From assembly GCA_964016885.1 (NCBI GenBank), contig OZ024742.1, forward strand, positions 15,728,108-15,792,107: DNA of 64,000 nt. Direction: 5' to 3'. Under the pieces are notes generated by a model. That model was not told the origin of the DNA, did no database searches, and saw nothing but the letters and a program-made list of their open reading frames with translations. Positions within the stretch are counted from its first letter, which is position 1. Each line of letters begins with the position of its first letter. Positions 38,251 to 49,980 of the stretch are shown piece by piece. The position numbers and the translations under genes are program-made. Origin of the DNA: Eledone cirrhosa (taxonomy: Eukaryota > Mollusca > Cephalopoda > Octopoda > Eledonidae).

Positions 38251-39700
38251 TGTTTAGTACACAGTAGAAAATTTAGGTTTGGAGTTGTGTGAGATATTGT
38301 TTAGTACACAGTAGAGACTTTAGTTTTGGATTTGTGTGAGATATTGTTTAGTATACAGCAGAGACTTTAGGGTTGGATTTGTGTGAGATATTGTTTAGTA
38401 TACAGTAGAGAATTTAGGTTTTGATTTGTGTGAGATATTGTTTAGTATACACTAGAGACTTTAGATTTGGATTTGTGTGAGATATTGTTTAGTATACAGT
38501 AGAGACTTTAGGTTTGGATTTGTGTGAGATATTGCTTAGTACACAGTAGAGACTTTAGGTTTGGATTTGTGTGAGATATTGTTTAGTATACAGTAGAGAC
38601 TTTAGGTTTGGATTTGTGTGAGATATTGTTTAGTATACAGTAGAGACTTTAGGTTTGGATTTGTGTGAGATATTGTTTAGTATACAGTAGAGACTTTCGG
38701 TTTGGATTTGTGTGAGATATTGTTTAGTACACAGTAGAGACTTTAGGTTTGGATTTGTGTGAGATATTGTTTAGTATACAGTAGATACTTTAGGTTTGGA
38801 TTTGTGTGAGATATTGTTTAGTATACAGTAGACCAGCTAGGTTTGGATTTGTGTGAGATATTGTTTAGTATACAGTAGAGACTTTAGGTTTCGATTTGTG
38901 TGAGATATTGTTTAGTACACAGTAGAAAATTTAGGTTTGGATTTGTGTGAGATATTGTTTAGTATACAGTAGAGACATTAGTTTTGGATTTGTGTGAGAT
39001 ATTGTTTAGTATACAGCAGAGACTTTAGGGTTGGATTTGTGTGAGATATTGTTTAGTATACAGTAGAGACTTTAGGTTTTGATTTGTGTGAGACATTGTT
39101 TAGTATACAGTAGAGACTTTAGGTGTGGATTTGTGTGAGATATTGTTTAGTATACAGTAAAGACTTTCGGTTTGGATTTGTGTGAGATATTGTTTAGTAT
39201 ACAGTAGAGACTTTAGGTTTGGATTTGTGTGAGATATTGTTTAGTATATAGTAGAGACTTTAGGTTTGGATTTGTGTGAGATATTGTTTAGTATACAGTA
39301 GAGACTTTAGGTTTGGATTTGTGTGAGATATTGTTTTGTATACAGTAGAGACTTTAGGTTTGGATTTGTGTGAGATATTGTTTAGTATACAGTAGAGACT
39401 TGACATCTGGATTTGTGTGAGATGTTGTTTAGTATACAGTAGAGACTATAGATTTGGATTTGTGTGAGATATTGTTTAGTATACAGTAGAGACTATAGGA
39501 TTGGATTTGTGTGAGATAATGTTTAGTATACAGTAGAGACATTAGGTTTGGATTTGTGTGAGATATTGTTTAGTATACAGTAGAGACGTTAGGTTTGGAT
39601 TTGTGTGAGATATTGTTTAGTATACAGTAGAGACTTTAGGTTTGGATTTGTGTGAGATATTGTTTAGTATACAGTAGAGACTTTAGGTTTGGATTTGTGT
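38239..39700 (+). repeat. Diverse edge of satellite B
   Basis: The first 1.4 kb of array B keeps the 47-bp period but lacks the ordered series seen further in. GTATAC monomers dominate, with only a few GTACAC ones. Private variants are common: GAAAATTTAGG (38,266), GGAGTTGTG (38,281), GACCAGCTAGG (38,831), GTTTCGATT (about 38,888) and CTTGACATCTGG (about 39,408). The later subfamilies with GTAAGATATTGATTAG and GCATTTGTGTGGG do not appear before about 39,785. Confidence 0.72.
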
Positions 39701-41330
39701 GAGATATTGTTTAGTACACAGTAGAGACTATAGGTTTGGATTTGTGTGAGATATTGTTTAGTATACAGTAAAGACTTTAGGTTTGCATTTGTGTGGGATA
39801 TTGTTTAGTACACATTAGAGACTTTAGGTTTGGATTTGTGTAAGATATTGATTAGTATACAGTCGAGACTTTAGATTTGGATTTGTGTGAGATATTGTTT
39901 AGTACACAGTAGAGACTTTAGGTTTGAATTTGTGTAAGATATTGATTAGTATACAGTAGAGACTTTAGGTTTGGATTTGTGTGAGATATTGTTTAGTACA
40001 CAGTAGAGACTTTAGGTTTGGATTTGTGTAAGATATTGATTAGTATACAGTAGAGACTTTAGGTTTGGATTTGTGTGAGATATTGTTTAGTACACAGTAG
40101 AGATTTATGTTTGGATTTGTGTAAGATATTGTTTAGTATACAGTAGAGACTTTAGGTTTGGATTTGTGTGAGATATTGTTTAGTACACAGTAGAGACTTT
40201 AGCTTTGGATTTGTGTGAGATATTGTTTAGTATACAGTAGAGACTTTAGGTTTGGATTTGTGTGAGATATTGTTTAGTATACAGTAGAGACTTTAGGTTT
40301 GGATTTGTGTGAGATATTGTTTAGTATACAGTAGATAATTTAGATTTGGATTTGTGTGATATTGTTTAGTATACAGTAGACAATTTAGGTTTGGATTTGT
40401 GTGAGATATTGTTTAGTACACAGTACAGGTTTAGGTTTGGATTTGTGAGATATTGTTTAGTACACAGTAGAGACTTTAGGTTTGGATTTGTGTGAGATAT
40501 TGTTTAGTACACAGTAGAGACTTTAGATTTGGATTTGTGTGAGATATTGTTTAGTACACAGTAGAGACTTTAGGTTTGGATGTGTGTGAGATATTGTTTA
40601 GTACACAGTAGAGACTTTAGGTTTGGATTTGTGTAAGATATTGTTTAATACACAGTAGAGACTTTAGCTTTGGATTTGTGTGAGATATTGTTTAGTATAC
40701 AGTAGAGACCTTAGGTTTGGATTTGTGTGAGATATTGTTCAGTATACAGTAGATACTTTAGGTTTGGATTTGTGTGAGATATTGTTTAGTATACAGTAGA
40801 GACTTCAGGTTTGGATTTTTGTGAGATATTGTTTAGTACATAGTAGAGACTTTAGGTTTGGATTTGTGTGAGATATTGTTTAGTATACAGTAGAGACTTT
40901 AGGTTTGGATTTGTGTGAGATATTGTTTAGTATACAGTAGAGACTTTAGGTTTGGATTTGTGTAAGATATTGTTTAGTACACAGTAGAGACTTTAGGTTT
41001 GTATGTGTGTGAGATATTGTTTAGTACACAGTAGAGACTTTAGGTTTGGATTTGTGTAAGATATTGTTTAATACACAGTAGAGACTTTAGCTTTGGATTT
41101 GTGTGAGATATTGTTTAGTACACAGTAGAGACTTTAGGTTTGGATTTGTGTGAGATATTGTTTAGTATACAGTAGAAACTTTAGGTTTGGATTTGTGTGA
41201 GATATTGTTTAGTACACAGTAGAGACTATAGGTTTGGATTTGTGTGAGATATTGTTTAGTATACAGTAGAGACTTTAGGTTTGCATTTGTGTGGGATATT
41301 GTTTAGTACACATTAGAGACTTTAGGTTTG

Positions 41331-41612
41331 GATTTGTGTAAGATATTGATTAGTATACAGTAGAGACTTTAGGTTTGGATTTGTGTGAGATATTGTTTAG
41401 TACACAGTAGAGACTTTAGGTTTGGATTTGTGTAAGATATTGATTAGTATACAGTAGAGACTTTAGGTTTGGATTTGTGTGAGATATTGTTTAGTACACA
41501 GTAGAGACTTTAGGTTTGGATTTGTGTAAGATATTGATTAGTATACAGTAGAGACTTTAGGTTTGGATTTGTGTGAGATATTGTTTAGTACACAGTAGAG
41601 ATTTATGTTTGG
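41331..41612 (+). repeat. Alternating 94-bp dimer in satellite B
   Basis: Monomers with GTAAGATATTGATTAG and GTATAC alternate with monomers carrying GTGAGATATTGTTTAG and GTACAC, giving a true 94-bp period (starts at 41,331, 41,425 and 41,519). Several base differences co-vary, so this is a dimeric repeat and not random mixing. Similar runs lie at about 39,833-40,100, 42,870-43,020, 45,540-45,790 and at matching places in most later blocks. Confidence 0.82.
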
Positions 41613-41927
41613 ATTTGTGTAAGATATTGTTTAGTATACAGTAGAGACTTTAGGTTTGGATTTGTGTGAGATATCGTTTAGTACACAGTAGAGACCTTAG
41701 CTTTGGATTTGTGTGAGATATTGTTTAGTATACAGTAGAGACATTAGGTTTGGATTTGTGTGAGATATTGTTTAGTATACAGTAGAGACTTTAGGTTTGG
41801 GTTTGTGTAAGATATTGGTTAGTACACAGTAGAGATTTTAGGTTTGGATTTGTGTGAGATATTGTTTAGTACACAGTAGAGACTTTAGGTTTGGATTTGT
41901 GTGAGATATTGTTTAGTATACAGTAGA

Positions 41928-42110
41928 TAATTTAGATTTGGATTTGTGTGATATTGTTTAGTATACAGTAGACAATTTAGGTTTGGATTTGTGTGAGATA
42001 TTGTTTAGTACACAGTAGAGGTTTAGGTTTGGATTTGTGAGATATTGTTTAGTACACAGTAGAGACTTTAGGTTTGGATTTGTGTAAGATTGTTTAGTAC
42101 ACAGTCGAGA
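41928..42110 (+). repeat. Satellite B short-monomer cassette (example)
   Basis: A fixed run of unusual monomers: GATAATTTAGATTTGG, then a 45-bp monomer with GTGTGATATTG, then GACAATTTAGG, then GAGGTTTAGG, then TTTGTGAGATATTG, then a monomer with GTAAGATTGTTTAG and CAGTCGAG. The cassette or part of it recurs near 40,330, 43,270, 44,535, 46,130, 47,580, 48,840, 51,000, 52,390, 53,660, 55,015, 56,185, 57,630, 57,915, 59,125, 60,440 and 62,310. It accounts for most departures from the exact 47-bp register. Confidence 0.78.
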
Positions 42111-44004
42111 CTTTAGATTTGGATTTGTGTGAGATATTGTTTAGTACACAGTAGAGACTTTAGGTTTGGATTTGTGTGAGATATTGTTTAGTATACAGTA
42201 GAGACTTTAGGTTTGGATTTGTGTGAGATATAGTTTAGTACACAGTAGAGACTTTATGTTTGGATTTGTTTGAGATATTGTTTAGTATACAGTAGAGACC
42301 TTAGGTTTGGATTTGTGTGAGATATTGTTCAGTATACAGTAGAGACTTTAGGTTTGGATTTGTGTGAGATATTGTTTAGTATACAGTAGAGACTTCAGGT
42401 TTGGATTTGTGTGAGATATTGTTTAGTATATAGTAGAGACTTTAGGTTTGGATTTGTGTGAGATATTGTTTAGTATACAGTAGAGACTTTAGGTTTGGAT
42501 TTGTGTGAGATATTGTTTAGTATACAGTAGAGTCTTTAGGTTTGGATGTGTGTGAGATATTGTTTAGTACACAGTAGAGACTTTAGGTTTTGATTTGTGT
42601 CAGATATTGTTTCATACACAGTAGAGACTTTAGCTTTGGATTTGTGTGAGATATTGTTTAGTACACAGTAGAGACTTTAGGTTTGGATTTGTGTGAGATA
42701 TTGTTTAGTATACAGTAGAAACTTTAGATTTGGATTTGTGTGAGATATTGTTTAGTACACAGTAGAGACTATAGGTTTGGATTTGTGTGAGATATTGTTT
42801 AGTATACAGTATAGACTTTAGGTTTGCATTTGTGTGGGATATTGTTTAGTACACATTAGAGACTTTAGGTTTGGATTTGTGTAAGATATTGATTAGTATA
42901 CAGTAGAGACTTTAGGTTTGGATTTGTGTGAGATATTGTTTAGTACACAGTAGAGACTTTAGGTTTGGATTTGTGTAAGATATTGATTAGTATACAGTAG
43001 AGACTTTAGGTTTGGATTTGTGTGAGATATTGTTTAGTACACAGTAGAGACTTTAGCTTTGGATTTGTGTAAGATATTGTTTAGTATACAGTAGAGACTT
43101 TAGGTTTGGATTTGTGTGAGATATTGTTTAGTACACAGTAGAGACTTTAGCTTTGGATTTGTGTGAGATATTGTTTAGTATACAGTAGAGACTTTAGGTT
43201 TGGATTTGTGTGAGATATTGTTTAGTATACAGTAGAGACTTTAGGTTTGGATTTGTGTGAGATATTGTTTAGTATACAGTAGATAATTTAGATTTGGATT
43301 TGTGTGATATTGTTTAGTATACAGTAGACAATTTAGGTTTGGATTTGTGTGAGATATTGTTTAGTACACAGTACAGGTTTAGGTTTGGATTTGTGAGATA
43401 TTGTTTAGTACACAGTAGAGACTTTAGGTTTGGATTTGTGTGAGATATTGTTTAGTACACAGTAGAGACTTTAGATTTGGATTTGTGTGAGATATTGTTT
43501 AGTACACAGTAGAGACTTTAGGTTTGGATTTGTGTGAGATATTGTTTAGTATACAGTAGAGACTTTAGGTTTGGATTTGTGTGAGATATAGTTTAGTACA
43601 CAGTAGAGACTTTAGGTTTGGATGTGTGTGAGATATTGTTTAGTACACAGTAGAGACTTTAGGTTTGGATTTGTGTAAGATATTGTTTAATACACAGTAG
43701 AGACTTTAGGTTTGGATTTGTGTGAGATATTGTTTAGTATACAGTAGAGACTTTAGGTTTGGATTTGTGTGAGATATTGTTTAGTATACAGTAGTGTCTT
43801 TAGGTTTGGATGTGTGTGAGATATTGTTTAGTACACAGTAGAGACTTTAGGTTTTGATTTGTGTCAGATATTGTTTCATACACAGTAGAGACTTTAGCTT
43901 TGGATTTGTGTGAGATATTGTTTAGTACACAGTAGAGACTTTAGGTTTGGATTTGTGTGAGATATTGTTTAGTATACAGTAGAAACTTTAGATTTGGATT
44001 TGTG

Positions 44005-47000
44005 TGAGATATTGTTTAGTACACAGTAGAGACTATAGGTTTGGATTTGTGTGAGATATTGTTTAGTATACAGTATAGACTTTAGGTTTGCATTTGTGTG
44101 GGATATTGTTTAGTACACATTAGAGACTTTAGGTTTGGATTTGTGTAAGATATTGATTAGTATACAGTAGAGACTTTAGGTTTGGATTTGTGTGAGATAT
44201 TGTTTAGTACACAGTAGAGACTTTAGGTTTGGATTTGTGTAAGATATTGATTAGTATACAGTAGAGACTTTAGGTTTGGATTTGTGTGAGATATTGTTTA
44301 GTACACAGTAGAGATTTATGTTTGGATTTGTGTAAGATATTGTTTAGTATACAGTAGAGACTTTAGGTTTGGATTTGTGTGAGATATTGTTTAGTACACA
44401 GTAGAGACTTTAGCTTTGGATTTGTGTGAGATATTGTTTAGTATACAGTAGAGACTTTAGGTTTGGATTTGTGTGAGATATTGTTTAGTATACAGTAGAG
44501 ACTTTAGGTTTGGATTTGTGTGAGATATTGTTTAGTATACAGTAGATAATTTAGATTTGGATTTGTGTGATATTGTTTAGTATACAGTAGACAATTTAGG
44601 TTTGGATTTGTGTGAGATATTGTTTAGTACACAGTACAGGTTTAGGTTTGGATTTGTGAGATATTGTTTAGTACACAGTAGAGACTTTAGGTTTGGATTT
44701 GTGTGAGATATTGTTTAGTACACAGTAGAGACTTTAGATTTGGATTTGTGTGAGATATTGTTTAGTACACAGTAGAGACTTTAGGTTTGGATTTGTGTGA
44801 GATATTGTTTAGTATACAGTAGAGACTTTAGGTTTGGATTTGTGTGAGATATAGTTTAGTACACAGTAGAGACTTTAGGTTTGGATGTGTGTGAGATATT
44901 GTTTAGTACACAGTAGAGACTTTAGGTTTGGATTTGTGTAAGATATTGTTTAATACACAGTAGAGACTTTAGCTTTGGATTTGTGTGAGATATTGTTTAG
45001 TATACAGTAGAGACCTTAGGTTTGGATTTGTGTGAGATATTGTTCAGTATACAGTAGATACTTTAGGTTTGGATTTGTGTGAGATATTGTTTAGTATACA
45101 GTAGAGACTTCAGGTTTGGATTTGTGTGAGATATTGTTTAGTATATAGTAGAGACTTTAGGTTTGGATTTGTGTGAGATATTGTTTAGTATACAGTAGAG
45201 ACTTTAGGTTTGGATTTGTGTGAGATATTGTTTAGTATACAGTAGAGACTTTAGGTTTGGATTTGTGTAAGATATTGTTTAATACACAGTAGAGACTTTA
45301 GCTTTGGATTTGTGTGAGATATTGTTTAGTACACAGTAGAGACTTTAGGTTTGGATTTGTGTGAGATATTGTTTAGTATACAGTAGAAACTTTAGGTTTG
45401 GATTTGTGTGAGATATTGTTTAGTACACAGTAGAGACTATAGGTTTGGATTTGTGTGAGATATTGTTTAGTATACAGTAGAGACTTTAGGTTTGCATTTG
45501 TGTGGGATATTGTTTAGTACACATTAGAGACTTTAGGTTTGGATTTGTGTAAGATATTGATTAGTATACAGTAGAGACTTTAGGTTTGGATTTGTGTGAG
45601 ATATTGTTTAGTACACAGTAGAGACTTTAGGTTTGGATTTGTGTAAGATATTGATTAGTATACAGTAGAGACTTTAGGTTTGGATTTGTGTGAGATATTG
45701 TTTAGTACACAGTAGAGACTTTAGGTTTGGATTTGTGTAAGATATTGATTAGTATACAGTAGAGACTTTAGGTTTGGATTTGTGTGAGATATTGTTTAGT
45801 ACACAGTAGAGATTTATGTTTGGATTTGTGTAAGATATTGTTTAGTATACAGTAGAGACTTTAGGTTTGGATTTGTGTGAGATATCGTTTAGTACACAGT
45901 AGAGACCTTAGCTTTGGATTTGTGTGAGATATTGTTTAGTATACAGTAGAGACATTAGGTTTGGATTTGTGTGAGATATTGTTTAGTATACAGTAGAGAC
46001 TTTAGGTTTGGGTGTGTGTAAGATATTGTTTAGTACACAGTAGAGATTTTAGGTTTGGATTTGTGTGAGATATTGTTTAGTACACAGTAGAGACTTTAGG
46101 TTTGGATTTGTGTGAGATATTGTTTAGTATACAGTAGATAATTTAGATTTGGATTTGTGTGATATTGTTTAGTATACAGTAGACAATTTAGGTTTGGATT
46201 TGTGTGAGATATTGTTTAGTACACAGTAGAGGTTTAGGTTTGGATTTGTGAGATATTGTTTAGTACACAGTAGAGACTTTAGGTTTGGATTTGTGTAAGA
46301 TTGTTTAGTACACAGTCGAGACTTTAGATTTGGATTTGTGTGAGATATTGTTTAGTACACAGTAGAGACTTTAGGTTTGGATTTGTGTGAGATATTGTTT
46401 AGTATACAGTAGAGACTTTAGATTTGGATTTGTGTGAGATATAGTTTAGTACACAGTAGAGACTTTAGGTTTGGATTTGTTTGAGATATTGTTTAGTATA
46501 CAGTAGAGACCTTAGGTTTGGATTTGTGTGAGATATTGTTCAGTATACAGTAGAGACTTTAGGTTTGGATTTGTGTGAGATATTGTTTAGTATACAGTAG
46601 AGACTTCAGGTTTGGATTTGTGTGAGATATTGTTTAGTATATAGTAGAGACTTTAGGTTTGGATTTGTGTGAGATATTGTTTAGTATACAGTAGAGACTT
46701 TAGGTTTGGATTTGTGTGAGATATTGTTTAGTATACAGTAGAGTCTTTAGGTTTGGATGTGTGTGAGATATTGTTTAGTACACAGTAGAGACTTTAGGTT
46801 TTGATTTGTGTAAGATATTGTTTCATACACAGTAGAGACTTTAGCTTTGGATTTGTGTGAGATATTGTTTAGTACACAGTAGAGACTTTAGGTTTGGATT
46901 TGTGTGAGATATTGTTTAGTATACAGTAGAAACTTTAGATTTGGATTTGTGTGAGATATTGTTTAGTACACAGTAGAGATTATAGGTTTGGATTTGTGTG

Positions 47001-47250
47001 AGATATTGTTTAGTATACAGTATAGACTTTAGGTTTGCATTTGTGTGGGATATTGTTTAGTACACATTAGAGACTTTAGGTTTGGATTTGTGTAAGATAT
47101 TGATTAGTATACAGTAGAGACTTTAGGTTTGGATTTGTGTGAGATATTGTTTAGTACACAGTAGAGACTTTAGGTTTGGATTTGTGTAAGATATTGATTA
47201 GTATACAGTAGAGACTTTAGGTTTGGATTTGTGTGAGATATTGTTTAGTA
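44005..47250. repeat. Satellite B 4.2-kb repeat, right copy
   Basis: This is the partner of 39,700-43,040. Relative to it, one 94-bp dimer is absent near 44,150-44,300, one is extra near 44,800 (including the GAGATATAGTTTAG monomer) and one is absent near 45,240. Homology fades near 47,250, where this copy has the one-base-short GAGATTTATG monomer and the left copy has GAGACTTTAGC. Confidence 0.76.
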
Positions 47251-49380
47251 CACAGTAGAGATTTATGTTTGGATTTGTGTAAGATATTGTTTAGTATACA
47301 GTAGAGACTTTAGGTTTGGATTTGTGTGAGATATTGTTTAGTACACAGTAGAGACTTTAGCTTTGGATTTGTGTGAGATATTGTTTAGTATACAGTAGAG
47401 ACTTTAGGTTTGGATTTGTGTGAGATATTGTTTAGTATACAGTAGAGACTTTAGGTTTGGATTTGTGTAAGATATTGTTTAGTACACAGTAGAGATTTTA
47501 GGTTTGGATTTGTGTGAGATATTGTTTAGTACACAGTAGAGACTTTAGGTTTGGATTTGTGTGAGATATTGTTTAGTATACAGTAGATAATTTAGATTTG
47601 GATTTGTGTGATATTGTTTAGTATACAGTAGACAATTTAGGTTTGGATTTGTGTGAGATATTGTTTAGTAGACAGTAGATAATTTAGATTTGGATTTGTG
47701 TGATATTGTTTAGTATACAGTAGACAATTTAGGTTTGGATTTGTGTGAGATATTGTTTTGTACACAGTAGAGGTTTAGGTTTGGATTTGTGAGTTATTGT
47801 TTAGTACACAGTAGAGACTTTAGGTTTGGATTTGTGTAAGATATTGTTTAGTACACAGTAGAGATTTTAGGTTTGGATTTGTGTGAGATATTGTTTAGTA
47901 CACAGTAGAGACTTTAGGTTTGGATTTGTGTGAGATATTGTTTAGTATACAGTAGAGACTTTAGGTTTGGATTTGTGTAAGATATTGTTTAGTACACAGT
48001 AGAGACTTTAGGTTTGGATGTGTGTGAGATATTGTTTAGTACACAGTAGAGACTTTAGGTTTGGATTTGTGTAAGATATTGTTTAATACACAGTAGAGAC
48101 TTTAGCTTTGGATTTGTGTGAGATATTGTTTAGTACACAGTAGAGACTTTAGGTTTGGATTTGTGTGAGATATTGTTTAGTATACAGTAGAAACTTTAGG
48201 TTTGGATTTGTGTGAGATATTGTTTAGTACACAGTAGAGACTATAGGTTTGGATTTGTGTGAGATATTGTTTAGTATACAGTAGAGACTTTAGGTTTGCA
48301 TTTGTGTGGGATATTGTTTAGTACACATTAGAGACTCTAGGTTTGGATTTGTGTAAGATATTGATTAGTATACAGTAGAGACTTTAGGTTTGGATTTGTG
48401 TGAGATATTGTTTAGTACACAGTAGAGACTTTAGGTTTGGATTTGTGTAAGATATTGATTAGTATACAGTAGAGACTTTAAGTTTGGATTTGTGTGAGAT
48501 ATTGTTTAGTACACAGTAGAGACTTTAGGTTTGGATTTGTGTAAGATATTGATTAGTATACAGTAGAGACTTTAGGTTTGGATTTGTGTGAGATATCGTT
48601 TAGTACACAGTAGAGACTTTAGCTTTGGATTTGTGTGAGATATTGTTTAGTATACAGTAGAGACTTTAGGTTTGGATTTGTGTGAGATATTGTTTAGTAT
48701 ACAGTAGAGACTTTAGGTTTGGGTTTGTGTAAGATATTGTTTAGTACACAGTAGAGATTTTAGGTTTGGATTTGTGTGAGATATTGTTTAGTACACAGTA
48801 GAGACTTTAGGTTTGGATTTGTGTGAGATATTGTTTAGTATACAGTAGATAATTTAGATTTGGATTTGTGTGATATTGTTTAGTATACAGTAGACAATTT
48901 AGGTTTGGACTTGTGTGAGATATTGTTTAGTACACAGTAGAGGTTTAGGTTTGGATTTGTGAGATATTGTTTAGTACACAGTAGAGACTTTAGGTTTGGA
49001 TTTGTGTAAGATTGTTTAGTACACAGTCGAGACTTTAGATTTGGATTTGTGTGAGATATTGTTTAGTACACAGTAGAGACTTTAGGTTTGGATTTGTGTG
49101 AGATATTGTTTAGTATACAGTAGAGACTTTAGGTTTGGATTTGTGTGAGATATAGTTTAGTACGCAGTAGAGACTTTAGGTTTGGATTTGTTTGAGATAT
49201 TGTTTAGTATACAGTAGAGACCTTAGGTTTGGATTTGTGTGAGATATTGTTCAGTATACAGTAGAGACTTTAGGTTTGGATTTGTGTGAGATATTGTTTA
49301 GTATACAGTAGAGACTTCAGGTTTGGATTTGTGTGAGATATTGTTTAGTATATAGTAGAGACTTTAGGTTTGGATTTGTG
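46800..49380. repeat. Satellite B repeat, offset 4,816 bp (left copy)
   Basis: This stretch recurs at about 51,616-54,195 with a constant offset of 4,816 bp: TTTCATACAC (46,821 and 51,637), GCATTTGTGTGGG (47,037/51,853 and 48,298/53,114) and the rare TAGTAGACAGTAGAT monomer (47,671 and 52,487). It overlaps the first unit of the 2,153-bp duplication. The homology ends near 49,380, where one copy has GTAAGATATTGATT and the other GTGAGATATTG. Confidence 0.77.
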
Positions 49381-49980
49381 TAAGATATTGATTAGTATAC
49401 AGTAGAGACTTTAGTTTTGGATTTGTGTGAGATATTGTTTAGTACACAGTAGAGATTTATGTTTGGATTTGTGTAAGATATTGTTTCATACACAGTAGAG
49501 ACTTTAGCTTTGGATTTGTGTGAGATATTGTTTAGTACACAGTAGAGACTTTAGGTTTGGATTTGTGTGAGATATTGTTTAGTATACAGTAGAAACTTTA
49601 GATTTGGATTTGTGTGAGATATTGTTTAGTACACAGTAGAGACTATAGGTTTGGATTTGTGTGAGATATTGTTTAGTATACAGTATAGACTTTAGGTTTG
49701 CATTTGTGTGGGATATTGTTTAGTACACATTAGAGACTTTAGGTTTGGATTTGTGTAAGATATTGATTAGTATACAGTAGAGACTTTAGGTTTGGATTTG
49801 TGTGAGATATTGTTTAGTACACAGTAGAGACTTTAGGTTTGGATTTGTGTAAGATATTGATTAGTATACAGTAGAGACTTTAGGTTTGGATTTGTGTGAG
49901 ATATTGTTTAGTACACAGTAGAGATTTATGTTTGGATTTGTGTAAGATATTGTTTAGTATACAGTAGAGACTTTAGGTTT
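47828..49980. repeat. 2,153-bp tandem duplication in satellite B, unit 1
   Basis: This unit of about 46 monomers is directly followed by a near-identical copy. The offset is 2,153 bp at the unit start (47,828 and 49,981), GCATTTGTGTGGG (48,298/50,451 and 49,700/51,853) and the rare GAGACTCTAG (48,331 and 50,484). The GAGACTCTAG variant was seen only in this pair. Confidence 0.85.

Larger units (their letters stand above)
39700..43040. repeat. Satellite B 4.2-kb repeat, left copy
   Basis: This block matches about 44,005-47,250. The offset alternates between 4,305 and 4,211 bp: 4,305 at GACTATAGG (39,726 and 44,031) and GCATTTGTGTGGG (39,785 and 44,090), 4,211 at GTGTGATATTG (near 40,351 and 44,562), 4,305 at GAGACCTTAGG (near 40,703 and 45,008), and 4,211 at AATACAC (41,070 and 45,281), GCATTTG (41,283/45,494 and 42,826/47,037) and TGTGTAAGAT (42,081 and 46,292). 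Every step is 94 bp, two monomers. Confidence 0.8.
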
